Positions 53,427 to 62,750 of a stretch of DNA of 64,000 nt are shown piece after piece. The stretch spans positions 4,040,001 through 4,104,000 of the forward strand of contig NZ_CP127294.1 of NCBI RefSeq assembly GCF_030285625.1, written 5' to 3'. Both the position numbers and the translations under genes were made by a program. The stretch comes from Amycolatopsis sp. 2-15 (GTDB lineage Bacteria > Actinomycetota > Actinomycetes > Mycobacteriales > Pseudonocardiaceae). Every line of letters begins with the position of its first letter. The stretch's first letter is position 1. Below the pieces are notes generated by a model. It made no database searches, was not told the origin of the DNA, and saw only the letters and a program-made list of their open reading frames with translations.

Positions 53427-54346
53427 CACACACCCGCTTCCACGAGTCCGGCCTCGGCGCGGTGCACCAGGGTCATGTAGGTGTCCTCCAGCGACGCGCG
53501 GCGGACCTCCAGGTCGGCCACGGCCTCACCGTGCTGCTTGAAGAGCTCGAACACGTACTTCGTGGCCTCCGTGGTGGAGTGCACGAAGTACTGCCCGTCG
53601 ACGGACCAGCGCACCTCGGCTTCGCCGGAGATCCGGCGGCTGAGCTCGTCGGCCGAACCGTCGGCGACGATCCGGCCGCCGTTGAGGATGAGGATCCGGT
53701 CGGCCAGCTTCTCGGCCTCGTCGAGGTCGTGGGTGGTGAGCAGGATCGTGGTGTCCTCGTCGTCGGTCAGGCGGTGCACGAGGTCGTGGAACTCGCGCCG
53801 CGCTTCCGGGTCGAAGCCCGCCGTCGGCTCGTCGAGGAAGAGCAGCTCGGGCCGGCCGACGATGCCGATCGCGACGTCGAGCCGGCGCCGCTGCCCACCG
53901 GAGAGCTGCCGGATCTTCTTGTCCGCGTGCGGTGTGAGCCCGACCGCGTCGATCAGCTCGCGGGTGTCCCACGGCCGGCGGATCGTGGCGGTGGAGTAGG
54001 GCGCGTAGTACTCGCCGAGGTGTGCCAGCAGCTCGCGCACCCGCCATTTCCCGTGGTCACGCCAGGACTGGAGCACGACCCCCAGCCGCGCCCGCCAGTC
54101 CTCACCACCGCGTGCGGGATCAGTGCCGAGCACCTCGACTTCGCCGGCCGAACGCATCCGGAAGCCCTCGAGGATCTCGATCGTGGTCGTCTTGCCCGCG
54201 CCGTTCGGCCCGAGCAGGCAGAGCACTTCGCCGCGATAGGCCTTGAAGTCGACGCCGTGGAGCACGTCGTTGGTGCCATATCTCATGCGCAGGTCCGCGA
54301 CCCGCAGCACGACTTCCTCTGGATTCCTCACCGAATCCACCCCCAT
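53426..54346 (-). CDS. ABC exporter ATP-binding protein
   Basis: The protein has 306 residues from ATG 54344-54346. Walker A is LLGPNGAGKTTTIEIL, the signature is IRQLSGGQRRRLDVAIGI, Walker B is LLFLDEPTAGFD, and the switch His is in LLTTHDLDEAEKLADR. The C-terminal extension (about 225-306) is of the DrrA type. It faces cobG; the two starts are 82 bp apart and share a promoter region holding TGTAGCACACCTACTACA (54366-54383). Confidence 0.9.
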   Translation of the reverse strand: MGVDSVRNPEEVVLRVADLRMRYGTNDVLHGVDFKAYRGEVLCLLGPNGAGKTTTIEILEGFRMRSAGEVEVLGTDPARGGEDWRARLGVVLQSWRDHGKWRVRELLAHLGEYYAPYSTATIRRPWDTRELIDAVGLTPHADKKIRQLSGGQRRRLDVAIGIVGRPELLFLDEPTAGFDPEARREFHDLVHRLTDDEDTTILLTTHDLDEAEKLADRILILNGGRIVADGSADELSRRISGEAEVRWSVDGQYFVHSTTEATKYVFELFKQHGEAVADLEVRRASLEDTYMTLVHRAEAGLVEAGV

Positions 54347-54428
54347 CGTTTGTGTGCGACGAAATGTAGCACACCTACTACATACGATCGCAAGGCTGCT
54401 GAATCTGCCGCCAGCTACAGTGAGCGGC

Positions 54429-55565
54429 ATGTCCAGCCCTGCCCGCGTACGCGCCGACGCCTGTCCCGGGGTCTTCGCCACGCACGACGCAGCGGACGGA
54501 CCGCTCGCTCGCGTTCGCCTGCCCGGCGGGGTCGTGTCCGCGGAGCGGTTGCGGGTGCTGGCTTCCTGCGCCGAAGACCTCGGTGACGGCGACGTGCACC
54601 TCACCTCACGCGGCAACGTCCAGCTGCGTGGCGTGACGCGGCCCGGTCTCGCGTCGAGGCTCATGGCCGCCGGGTTGTTGCCTTCGCCGACGCACGAGCG
54701 CGTGCGCAACGTGCTGGCCTCGCCGTTGAGCGGAGTGCACGGCGGGACCGCCGACGTCCGCGGGCTGGCGGGGGAGCTGGACGTGGCTTTGTGCGCCGCG
54801 CCGGAGCTGGCCGAGCTGCCGGGGCGGTTCCTGTTCGCGTTCGACGACGGCCGGGGTGACGTCGCGGGTGAAGGCGCCGATGTGTGCTGGCGCGCGGTGA
54901 CGTCCGACGCGGGCACGGTGCTGCTAGCGGGCGTGGAGACCGGCTGGTTCGTGCCGCGCGGCGAGGCTGTGGCCGCGTTGCTGACTGTCGCGCGTGAGTT
55001 CGCCGCCCGGCGGGGGACGGCTTGGCGGATCGCGGAGCTCCCCGATCCCACCGCGTTGCTGCCCCGGGGACCGCGGTCGGAACCGGTTGAGCGCCCGGCG
55101 CGCGTGGACCTGACGGTCGGGCCGCTCGGCGACCACGGCGTCGGCTTCGCGCCCCGGTTCGGGCAGCTCACGGCCGCGCAGCTGCGGGCTCTCGCCGACC
55201 ACACCGGCCTCGCCGGCCATGCCGTCGTCACGCCGTGGCGGTCGATCGTGCTGCCGGACGCCACGCCGGACGCCGTCGCGCGCCTGAACACGGCCGGCCT
55301 GAGCACCGACCCCGCCGCGCTGGAGATCACCGCCTGCATCGGCCGTCCCGGCTGCGCGAAGTCGCTGGCCGACGTGCGCGCCGACGCCGCGCGCCTGGTC
55401 CCGGCCGGGGTTCGCGCGCACGTGGCGGGCTGTGCACGGCGCTGCGGGCGGCCATCGGCCCCCCACCTCGACGTGGTCGCCGAAGCCGGCGGCTACCGTG
55501 TCGGCGGACGCCTGCTGGCGGCGTCCCGCCTGGCGGAATCCTTGGTGAGGAAGGAAAACCCGTGA
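54429..55565 (+). CDS. cobG: Precorrin-3B synthase
   Basis: The protein has 378 residues from ATG 54429. It is a two-repeat nitrite/sulfite reductase-like protein: an N-terminal ferredoxin-like half with [16 protein letters not shown], a second half, then the Fe-S/siroheme-type Cys motif [10 protein letters not shown] and [12 protein letters not shown]. CobG hydroxylates precorrin-3A with O2 in the aerobic cobalamin route, so this organism uses the late-cobalt-insertion pathway, which agrees with cobN. The stop overlaps the cobH GTG. Confidence 0.93.
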   Translation: MSSPARVRADACPGVFATHDAADGPLARVRLPGGVVSAERLRVLASCAEDLGDGDVHLTSRGNVQLRGVTRPGLASRLMAAGLLPSPTHERVRNVLASPLSGVHGGTADVRGLAGELDVALCAAPELAELPGRFLFAFDDGRGDVAGEGADVCWRAVTSDAGTVLLAGVETGWFVPRGEAVAALLTVAREFAARRGTAWRIAELPDPTALLPRGPRSEPVERPARVDLTVGPLGDHGVGFAPRFGQLTAAQLRALADHTGLAGHAVVTPWRSIVLPDATPDAVARLNTAGLSTDPAALEITACIGRPGCAKSLADVRADAARLVPAGVRAHVAGCARRCGRPSAPHLDVVAEAGGYRVGGRLLAASRLAESLVRKENP

Positions 55566-56185
55566 TCGACTACCTGGCCGACGGTGCCGAGATCTACCGG
55601 CACTCGTTCGCCACGATCCGCGAGGAGGCGGACCTGGCGATCCTGCCGGACGACGTCGCCGGCGTCGCGGTGCGGATGATCCACTCCTGCGGCATGGTCG
55701 ACCTGGTCGACGACCTGCGCTACTCGCTCGACGTCGTCGAGGCGGGCCGCGCGGCGCTCGAGGCGGGCGCGCCGGTGCTGTGCGACGCGAAGATGATCGC
55801 CAGCGGCATCACGCGCAAGCGGCTGCCCGCGGCCAACGACATCGTGTGCACGCTCGACGACCCGAGCGTGCCGGGGCTCGCCGAGCGCATGGGCACCACG
55901 CGGTCGGCCGCGGCGCTGGAGCTGTGGCGCGACCGGCTGCCGGGTTCGGTGGTGGCGATCGGCAACGCGCCCACCGCGTTGTTCCGCCTGCTGGAGCTGC
56001 TCGAAGAGGGCGTCGGGGCACCGGCGGCGATCATCGGCGTGCCGGTGGGTTTCGTGGGCGCGGCGGAGTCCAAAGTGGAGCTGGTGAAGCGCGCGCCGGC
56101 GCCGTACCTCGTGGTGCAGGGGCGCCGGGGTGGCAGCGCGATAGCCGTGGCGGCCGTCAACGCGATCGCGAGCGTGGTCGAATGA
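55562..56185 (+). CDS. cobH: Precorrin-8X methylmutase
   Basis: The protein has 207 residues from GTG 55562 (GTGA overlap). The catalytic His is in [16 protein letters not shown]. The second block [22 protein letters not shown] ([18 protein letters not shown]) and [17 protein letters not shown] followed by [13 protein letters not shown] are all family hallmarks. It moves the C11 methyl to C12, giving hydrogenobyrinic acid. The stop overlaps the cobIJ ATG. Confidence 0.95.
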   Translation: MIDYLADGAEIYRHSFATIREEADLAILPDDVAGVAVRMIHSCGMVDLVDDLRYSLDVVEAGRAALEAGAPVLCDAKMIASGITRKRLPAANDIVCTLDDPSVPGLAERMGTTRSAAALELWRDRLPGSVVAIGNAPTALFRLLELLEEGVGAPAAIIGVPVGFVGAAESKVELVKRAPAPYLVVQGRRGGSAIAVAAVNAIASVVE

Positions 56186-57702
56186 CCGGCCGCCTCTACG
56201 GCGTCGGGCTCGGCCCCGGCGACCCGGAACTGATGACGGTGAAGGCCGCGCGGCTGATCGGCGAGGCCGATGTGATCGCCTACCACAGCGCGCGCCACGG
56301 CCGCAGCATCGCGCGCTCGGTGGCCGCGCCGTACCTGCGCGAGGGCCAGCTGGAGGAGCCGCTGGTCTACCCGGTCACCACGGAGACCACCGACCACCCG
56401 GGTGGCTACGAGGGTGCGATCGCCGATTTCTACGAGCTGAGCGCGAAGAAGCTGGCCGAACACCTCGACGCGGGGCGCGACGTCGTCGTGCTGTGCGAGG
56501 GCGACCCGTTCTTCTACGGCTCCTACATGTACATGCACGAGCGGCTCGCCGGCCGCTTCGAGGCCGAGGTCGTGCCCGGGGTGACGTCGGTGAGCGCGGC
56601 GTCGTCGGTGCTCGGCCGCCCGCTGGTGCAGCGCGACGAGGTGCTCACGGTGCTGCCGGGCACGTTGCCGGCGCCCGAGCTGGCGCGCCGGCTGGCCGAC
56701 ACGCAGGCCGCGGCCGTGCTGAAGCTGGGCCGCACCTTCGGTTCCGTCCGCGAAGCCTTCGCCGAGGCGGGCAAGCTGGAGGACGCGTGGTTCGTCGAGC
56801 GCGCGACGTGGGGCGAGCAGCGGATCGAACCCCTGGCCGACGTCGATCCTTCGACGGTGCCGTACTTCTCCCTGGCGTTGCTGCCGAGCCCGGCTTATGC
56901 GTCCCGTGTGGACGGTGAGCCGGCGGTGGTCGCTCCCGTCGCCGCCGCGGTTCCTGAAGGCGGCGAGGTCGTGGTCGTCGGCCTCGGCCCGGCCGGTCCG
57001 GAGTGGCTGACGCCCGAAGCGTCGGCAGAACTGGCCGCGGCCGAGCACATCGTGGGTTATGGGCCGTACGTCGCCCGCGTACCCCAGCGCGCCGGCCAGG
57101 AGCGGCACGCGTCGGGCAACCGGGTCGAGGCCGATCGTGCGGTGGAAGCCCTGGAGCTGGCGGCCGCGGGCAGCCGGGTCGCCGTGGTTTCCTCGGGCGA
57201 CCCGGGTGTCTTCGCGATGGCCTCCGCGGTGCTCGAACAGGTCGCCGCCGGCCGCGGCGCCGGGGTGCGCGTGCGCATCGTCCCCGGCGTGACGGCCGCG
57301 CAGGCCGCAGCCTCCCGCGTCGGCGCCCCGCTCGGTCACGACTACTGTGTGCTGTCCCTTTCGGACCGCCTCAAGCCGTGGGACGTCATCGAACGCCGCC
57401 TCGACGCCGCGGGCGCAGCGGATCTGGTGCTGGCGCTGTACAACCCGGCTTCGCGCACCCGCACGACCCAGCTCGCCACCACGCGGGAAGTGCTGCTGCG
57501 CCACCGCGAACCGGCCACCCCGGTCGTCGTGGCGCGTGACGTGGGCGGGCCGGAGGAACGGATCACGGTGACCACGCTGGGCGAGCTGGACCCGTCCACT
57601 GTGGACATGCGGTGCCTGCTCATCGTGGGCTCGTCGAAAACGGTGGCGCAACAGGGCCCGGACGGCACCTCGGTCGTCTGGACTCCGCGCACCTACGCCT
57701 GA
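56182..57702 (+). CDS. cobIJ: Fused precorrin-2 C20- and precorrin-3B C17-methyltransferase
   Basis: The protein has 506 residues from ATG 56182. The first half (1-245) is Cob[55 protein letters not shown] short linker leads to the second half (about 255-506), Cob[64 protein letters not shown]. Two tetrapyrrole methylases in one chain are common in actinobacteria. The 3' end overlaps the convergent GlcG-like gene by 10 bp. Confidence 0.95.
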   Translation: MTGRLYGVGLGPGDPELMTVKAARLIGEADVIAYHSARHGRSIARSVAAPYLREGQLEEPLVYPVTTETTDHPGGYEGAIADFYELSAKKLAEHLDAGRDVVVLCEGDPFFYGSYMYMHERLAGRFEAEVVPGVTSVSAASSVLGRPLVQRDEVLTVLPGTLPAPELARRLADTQAAAVLKLGRTFGSVREAFAEAGKLEDAWFVERATWGEQRIEPLADVDPSTVPYFSLALLPSPAYASRVDGEPAVVAPVAAAVPEGGEVVVVGLGPAGPEWLTPEASAELAAAEHIVGYGPYVARVPQRAGQERHASGNRVEADRAVEALELAAAGSRVAVVSSGDPGVFAMASAVLEQVAAGRGAGVRVRIVPGVTAAQAAASRVGAPLGHDYCVLSLSDRLKPWDVIERRLDAAGAADLVLALYNPASRTRTTQLATTREVLLRHREPATPVVVARDVGGPEERITVTTLGELDPSTVDMRCLLIVGSSKTVAQQGPDGTSVVWTPRTYA

Positions 57703-58118
57703 GCCGCCCGGCGTTCGACGGCGGCGCGGACGGCTTCTTCGTCTTGCGCGCTCTGCGCACCCGATGCACCGATGGCACCGACGACCACGTCGCCGTCGGT
57801 GATCGGGATGCCGCCGGCGCGCGCGACGAAGTCGCCGCCGTAGGAGTGCTGGAGCGGGCCGACGACCTCGCCGGGCAGGGTGACTTCGCCGGACGGCATG
57901 AGCATGCGCAGCGCGGTGCGGGCCTTGGCTACGGCGACGCGGCTGGTCACGGGCTTGCCGCCGTCGGCGCGCTTCAGCGCGATCACCTCGCCGGTGACGT
58001 CGAGGACGGCCACCGCCAGCGGCGCGAACCCTCGCTCGGCGGCGACGGCGTGGGCCGTGTTCACCAGCTGGTCCGCTTCGGCCAACGACAACCCGGGCAG
58101 TCGGGGGGTATCAGACAC
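57693..58118 (-). CDS. GlcG/HbpS family protein
   Basis: The protein has 141 residues from GTG 58116-58118. The fold markers are LAEADQLVNTAHAVAAERGFAPLAVAVLDVTGEVIALKR, SRVAVAKARTALRM, and GGIPITDGDVVVGAIGASGAQSAQDEEAVRAAV. The family includes HbpS (heme binding) and GlcG. A role near cobalamin genes, for example binding a tetrapyrrole or protecting an intermediate, is only a guess from position. Confidence 0.85.
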   Translation of the reverse strand: MSDTPRLPGLSLAEADQLVNTAHAVAAERGFAPLAVAVLDVTGEVIALKRADGGKPVTSRVAVAKARTALRMLMPSGEVTLPGEVVGPLQHSYGGDFVARAGGIPITDGDVVVGAIGASGAQSAQDEEAVRAAVERRAAQA

Positions 58119-58154
58119 GCTTGCGAACCTAGCCACGGCGGTCACCTTCGTCAA

Positions 58155-58241
58155 AGCGCCCCCATGCGGCGTTGGGTGCGTTGAGCGCACCGAATGCCGC
58201 ATGGGGTGCGTTGGGCGCACCGAACGCCACATTGGGGCGCT
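58155..58241. repeat. Nested palindromic repeat
   Basis: AGCGCCCC (58155-58162) pairs with GGGGCGCT (58234-58241). Inside, 58160-58180 (CCCCATGCGGCGTTGGGTGCG) is the reverse complement of 58186-58206 except at two positions, giving a 21-bp stem with a 5-nt loop. A third related arm (GCACCGAACGCCACATTGGGG) follows. It looks like a mobile or amplified palindromic unit and lies between the GlcG-like gene start and the Emb stop. Other copies were not found in this window. Confidence 0.7.
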
Positions 58242-58272
58242 CTTGCTCCACCCACCCGCGGGCCGAGGAGCC

Positions 58273-61200
58273 TCAGCGCGTGGGGTCCTTGCCGTTCGGC
58301 TGCCCCGGCCCGGGACCCGGTGACCACCAGCCCCACACCGTCTTGCGGCCGTGCTGCACCGTGGGCGCAATACCTTCGCTGAAGGGTTCCACCTGCAGCA
58401 GCTGGCCCCACGACTGGCTCGGCTGCCCGATCAGGTAGCTGGGCACCTCGGGTTCCTTCGCTACCTCCTCGAGCCAGCCGATCGGGCCGCCGTTGGTGCT
58501 GGAGGCCCACTGGGCCTCGTCGGCCAGCGCGCCGGCCGTGATGCGGTAGTCGGGGACCTGCGAGATGCCGTCGTGGGAGGTCACGGGGTTCGCGCACGGG
58601 TAGACGAACGACGCGGGCCAGTCGATGTACACGGACTTGCCCACGAGCTTGTCCGTCAGCGTCGTGAAGGTCGGCACGCGCGGAGCGGACGCGGCGATCC
58701 AGCCGTCCTCGGTGAGGTCGTTGTCGACTATGTCCACGCGCACCGACGTGGCCTGCGGCGGCAGGTCGCGCAGGTTGATGCGGGTGTCGTTCCAGCCGCC
58801 GGTGCCCGCGCCGGGCGGGAGGGCGAACTGGCTGCGCAGCACCTTCACGCCCTGCGCTGTCACCACGCCGTAGTCGAGGCTCACCGACGCCGGGCGGCGG
58901 GGCTGGCCCGCCGTCGCGATCACGATCTGGCCGTCGGCCGGTTTCTCGGCCAGCGCGTACCACTCGCTGCGCAGCCGGCCCGCGCGGTTCTGCTCGAAGT
59001 AGCTGCTCCACATCGGCACGGTGTCGGGCGTGAAGCCGTGCGGGGGCTCGGCGAGCGGGTCGTCCTCTTCGACGGGACGGGGGTGAAAACCGGTCTGCAC
59101 CTGGCCGTTGTCCGGGTCCGGGTTGGGCAGGGGCGATTCCTCCTGTTTCGCCGGCACCGTCCGTTGCTCGGGCTGCGGGTGCAGGACGCTCTTGGCGGCG
59201 TCGGTCTCCACCATCACGTGGTCGGAGAGGTTGCAGCTCTTGCCGAACAGGTGCCCGACGTTCGCGGCGCCCAGGCTGTAGCTGCCCCGCTGGATGTAGA
59301 TCGCCGCCGCCATCGTGTAGAACTCGCCGGCCGCGACCAGGCCGCACACGACCACGAGCGACAGCGAACCCAGCCGCAGCGACCGGCCCCGTTTTTCCTG
59401 CGGCGCGGGCGCACCCGGCCGGTGGGCGCGGATGTTCTCCACGAACGCGTAGATCCCCGCGACCGCCGCGGCCACGAGCAGGATCGTCGACAGCGAGATC
59501 CCGGCGATCGACGGCGCCAGCCCGGTCCACGGCACGCCCAGGCGCGAGACGAACCAGTACGTGTTCGGCCCCGTCGCGGCCAGTGCTCCCACCACGAGCA
59601 GCCCCGCGAGGAACGTGGCCCGGTTGCGGTTCGACCGCAACACTGTCGAACTCGTCGCCAATGCCGTGAGCGCGGCCATCGACGCGCCGACGGCCGCGAA
59701 CGCGCCGAAGTGGTGCGTCCACTTCGTCGGCGTGAGCGCCAGCAACAGGAAGAACAACGCGGTGGTGCCGATCAGCCGGCGGCTCGGCCCGAGCGCCGCG
59801 CCCGGGATCCGGCCCCGCCGCAGCAACACGACCAGGCACGTGACCGTGCACAGCACCACGAGCAGCACCGGGAACCGCCGTGGCGCCGACCCGTCGGGCA
59901 GGTTCTCGAACAGCAGCTGGTAGCGCGCGAGCTCCTGGAACCACGACAGGTTCGGCCCCACCTGCGTGCGGATGCGCGTGGCCTCCTGCACGGTCGCGAA
60001 CGTCTGGTCCGCGAACACGACCACGAGCACCAGCAGCCCGGACGCGAGGATCGGCGCCAGGATCGGCAGCCAGCCACCGGCCGCGCGCTGGCGCACCAGC
60101 TTGAACAACGGCCGCGCGGCGACCAGGAACGGCGCCACCGCGATCAGCCCCGTCGGCGTCGCGGCGAGGGTGAACGCGGCGGCGGTGAGGCCGAGGCACA
60201 GCGGCAGCAGCCGGCGCGTCACCAGAGCCCGCTCCACCGCGCAGATCGCGAGCAGCGAACCCAGCGCGGCCACGGGCTCGGGCCGCACGCCGTTGTTGTA
60301 GGGCATCCACCAGACGAGGAACACGGCCGCCGCGGCCCAGCCCGCCGCGCGGCTGCCGCGGACCTGCGTGCCCAGCCGGGGCATCACCTCGCGGCTGATG
60401 AGCAGCCAGCTGATCACGCCCACCAGGTACGAGGGCAGCCGGATCCACGGCGGCACCGTGCTGACGTGCGTCATCAGCTCGTAGAGGTGGTAGAACCAGC
60501 CGAACGGCGCCTCCGCGACGCCGAACCAGCGGTGGTAGTTGGTCAGGAACCCCGTGGACTCGGTGACTCTGGCCATCGTGAGGATGTATCCGTCGTCCGA
60601 GGTCACCGGCCCGATGAACACCCACGCGCCGAGCGCGAGGATCACCGTGGCGTCGCGGCCGGTCAGGCGCCACCAGCCCACCGGAGCCCAGCGCGGCGCG
60701 CGGCGGGCGAACCCGGAGTCCATGCGCCACACCGCGATGAGGCAGGCGAGGAACGCGAGCGCGCCGAGGATGCCGACGCCGAGCTTCAACGCCGTGGGCG
60801 AAGTCTGGTAGCGGGTGTCCGGCACCATCGTCACGTGCAGGCCCGTGATCGGGTCCTTCGCGGAGCTGATCGACGAGTAGAGGCCGACCACGCGGGGGCG
60901 GACGTCGCCGGTCGTGTGGAACACCGTCGTGCCCGCGACGGCGAGCGTCATCTGCGTGGCGTCGGACTTCAGCGTCACCGTGCAGCCGGCCGGCGGCAGC
61001 GGCTGCTGCGCGATCTGCTGGCCCTGGCTGGAGGCGAGCAGCACTCCGTTGTCCACGCTCAGCTGCAGGCCGACGCCGTTGCCCGCGCGCGGGTCCGTGC
61101 GCCCGTCCGGCACCGTCGCGAACAGCAGCGCGGGACCGTTCGCGCGCGCGTCGAGCGACTTGATCGTGGCGCACGGGATCTCGGCCTCGAGGTCCTGGGC

Positions 61201-61350
61201 CCAGTAGCCGGTCAAGGGCGCGTTGACGGACCGGGTGTCGGAGCCGGTCGGCCAGCCGACCTGCGCGGTGTCCTGCACGACGGGCAGGAACGGATAAGCC
61301 AGGGCGCATAGCGCCGAAAGCAACCCCAGCGCTACGGCAATCGGACGCAT
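58273..61350 (-). CDS. Cell-wall arabinosyltransferase (Emb family, GT53)
   Basis: The protein has 1025 residues from ATG 61348-61350. A first membrane segment is followed by an outside N-terminal domain (about 30-190). Then come about a dozen membrane segments with the conserved loop VTSDDGYILTMARV (catalytic Asp pair) and FGWFYHLYELMTHVSTVPPW. A C-terminal carbohydrate-binding outside domain (from about 655) ends near WGWWSPGPGPGQPNG. Emb proteins add arabinofuranose from decaprenyl-phospho-arabinose to the wall arabinan and are the ethambutol target in mycobacteria. Only one emb gene is in the window, so EmbA/B/C type is not assigned. Confidence 0.93.
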   Translation of the reverse strand: MRPIAVALGLLSALCALAYPFLPVVQDTAQVGWPTGSDTRSVNAPLTGYWAQDLEAEIPCATIKSLDARANGPALLFATVPDGRTDPRAGNGVGLQLSVDNGVLLASSQGQQIAQQPLPPAGCTVTLKSDATQMTLAVAGTTVFHTTGDVRPRVVGLYSSISSAKDPITGLHVTMVPDTRYQTSPTALKLGVGILGALAFLACLIAVWRMDSGFARRAPRWAPVGWWRLTGRDATVILALGAWVFIGPVTSDDGYILTMARVTESTGFLTNYHRWFGVAEAPFGWFYHLYELMTHVSTVPPWIRLPSYLVGVISWLLISREVMPRLGTQVRGSRAAGWAAAAVFLVWWMPYNNGVRPEPVAALGSLLAICAVERALVTRRLLPLCLGLTAAAFTLAATPTGLIAVAPFLVAARPLFKLVRQRAAGGWLPILAPILASGLLVLVVVFADQTFATVQEATRIRTQVGPNLSWFQELARYQLLFENLPDGSAPRRFPVLLVVLCTVTCLVVLLRRGRIPGAALGPSRRLIGTTALFFLLLALTPTKWTHHFGAFAAVGASMAALTALATSSTVLRSNRNRATFLAGLLVVGALAATGPNTYWFVSRLGVPWTGLAPSIAGISLSTILLVAAAVAGIYAFVENIRAHRPGAPAPQEKRGRSLRLGSLSLVVVCGLVAAGEFYTMAAAIYIQRGSYSLGAANVGHLFGKSCNLSDHVMVETDAAKSVLHPQPEQRTVPAKQEESPLPNPDPDNGQVQTGFHPRPVEEDDPLAEPPHGFTPDTVPMWSSYFEQNRAGRLRSEWYALAEKPADGQIVIATAGQPRRPASVSLDYGVVTAQGVKVLRSQFALPPGAGTGGWNDTRINLRDLPPQATSVRVDIVDNDLTEDGWIAASAPRVPTFTTLTDKLVGKSVYIDWPASFVYPCANPVTSHDGISQVPDYRITAGALADEAQWASSTNGGPIGWLEEVAKEPEVPSYLIGQPSQSWGQLLQVEPFSEGIAPTVQHGRKTVWGWWSPGPGPGQPNGKDPTR

Positions 61351-61380
61351 CCGGGAAAGCTATCCGGTCGGCCGAAGGGG

Positions 61381-62025
61381 CTAGGCAGGGCCCTCGCCCC
61401 GAGGCGTGAACCGTTCGTGGTGCACGGCGTTCGTCAACGGCGCGCGAGTGCGCCAGCCGTGCCGTTCGAGGTCCGGAACCTCGGCCAGTGCAGTTACCGG
61501 GCCAACGCAGAGCCAGGCCACGGGCCGGACGCCTCCGGGGATTCCCAGCAGGTCCGCGAGGAACGGCTCGCGGTAGAAGCTCACCCAGCCGACACCGAGG
61601 CCCTCGGCGGTCGCGGCGAGCCACAGGTTCTGGATGGCGAGGCAGACGGAGTACAGCCCGGCGTCGGCGATCGCGTGGCGGCCCAGCACGGCGGGCGCGC
61701 CGCGTTCGGCGTCATAGGTGACGACGATGCCGAGGGTCGACTCACGGATGCCCTCGATCTTGATACGGGAGAACGTGTCAGCGCGTTCGCCTGCCAGCTC
61801 GGCGGCGAACACGTCGCGTTCGTCGTGCACGTGCCGGGCGAACGCCTCGCGGGTGGCGGGATCGCGCACGAGCACGAAGTCCCACGGCTGGCTCAGTCCC
61901 ACGCTCGGCGCGGCGTGCGCGGCTTCGAGCACGCGGGTGAGCACGGCGTCGTCGATCGGCTCGCCGGTGAACTCGCCGCGGACGTCGCGGCGGCGGCGAA
62001 GTACCTCGTAGAACTCTTCGATCAT
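61381..62025 (-). CDS. bluB: 5,6-dimethylbenzimidazole synthase
   Basis: The protein has 214 residues from ATG 62023-62025, overlapping the cobK stop. It is a nitroreductase-fold flavin enzyme with FYEVLRRRRDVRGEF, AAHAAPSVGLSQPWDFVLV, and GLGVGWVSFYREPFLADLLGIP, the BluB-specific blocks. It turns reduced FMN and O2 into the lower ligand of B12. With the aerobic corrin genes this indicates a complete cobalamin route including the native lower base. Confidence 0.93.
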   Translation of the reverse strand: MIEEFYEVLRRRRDVRGEFTGEPIDDAVLTRVLEAAHAAPSVGLSQPWDFVLVRDPATREAFARHVHDERDVFAAELAGERADTFSRIKIEGIRESTLGIVVTYDAERGAPAVLGRHAIADAGLYSVCLAIQNLWLAATAEGLGVGWVSFYREPFLADLLGIPGGVRPVAWLCVGPVTALAEVPDLERHGWRTRAPLTNAVHHERFTPRGEGPA

Positions 62026-62750
62026 CGGTGCAGCACCCAATCCACGGCTTCGGTGACCGCCGCGACCTCGGCGGTGGCCGGGCGCGGCGGGCGGCGCACG
62101 ACGACCACCGGCAGGCCCAGCTCGCGGGCGGCGGTGAGCTTCGCGGCGGTCATCGAGCCGCCGCTGTCCTTGGTGACGAGGACGTCGATGCGGTGCCCGG
62201 CCAGCAGCGCGCGCTCTCCGTCCACTTCGTACGGTCCGCGGTTCAGCAGGACCTCGTGTTGCCTCGGCAACGGCGGCTCGGGCGGGTCGACGCAGCGGAT
62301 GAGGAACCACAACGTGTCGAGCCCGGCGAAGGCGGCGAGGCCTTGTCGTCCGCTGGTCAGGAAAACGCGGGAGCCGAGGCCGGGCAGCAGCTCGGCGGCG
62401 GCTTCGAGGTCGTCGGCCCAGTGCCAGCGGTCGCCTTCGCCTGGCTGCCAGCCGGGCCGGGCGAGCCGCAGCAGGGGCACACCGGCGGCCGAGGTGGCGG
62501 CGAAAGCGTTGGCACCGATGCGTTCCGCGAACGGATGGGTCGCGTCGACGACCGCGTCCACCTCGTGCTCCCGCAGCCACGCCGAGAGCCCTTCGACCCC
62601 ACCGAAACCCCCGACGCGCACCTCACCGGCCGGCAGCCGCGGCCGCGCGACCCGCCCGGCGAGCGACGACACCACGGCGACCCCGCGCGCGTGCAGTTCG
62701 GCCGCGAGCGCCCGCGCCTCGGCCGTGCCGCCGAGGACCAGCACGGTCAT
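62022..62750 (-). CDS. cobK: Precorrin-6A reductase
   Basis: The protein has 242 residues from ATG 62748-62750. The NAD(P)-binding start is VLVLGGTAEARALAAEL. DAVVDATHPFAERIGANA and VFLTSGRQGLAAFAGL follow, then LVTKDSGGSMTAAKLTAARELGLPVVVVRRPP, all typical of CobK/CbiJ. It reduces the ring between C18 and C19. Its start overlaps the stop of the upstream oxidoreductase gene and its stop overlaps bluB, so the genes are translated as one unit. Confidence 0.94.
   Translation of the reverse strand: MTVLVLGGTAEARALAAELHARGVAVVSSLAGRVARPRLPAGEVRVGGFGGVEGLSAWLREHEVDAVVDATHPFAERIGANAFAATSAAGVPLLRLARPGWQPGEGDRWHWADDLEAAAELLPGLGSRVFLTSGRQGLAAFAGLDTLWFLIRCVDPPEPPLPRQHEVLLNRGPYEVDGERALLAGHRIDVLVTKDSGGSMTAAKLTAARELGLPVVVVRRPPRPATAEVAAVTEAVDWVLHR

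Noticed and set aside
58351..61311. Open frame of 986 codons on the plus strand
   Set aside because: It lies entirely antisense to the Emb arabinosyltransferase gene, has Arg/Ala/Gly/His-rich composition without domains, and is explained by high third-position GC of the real gene.
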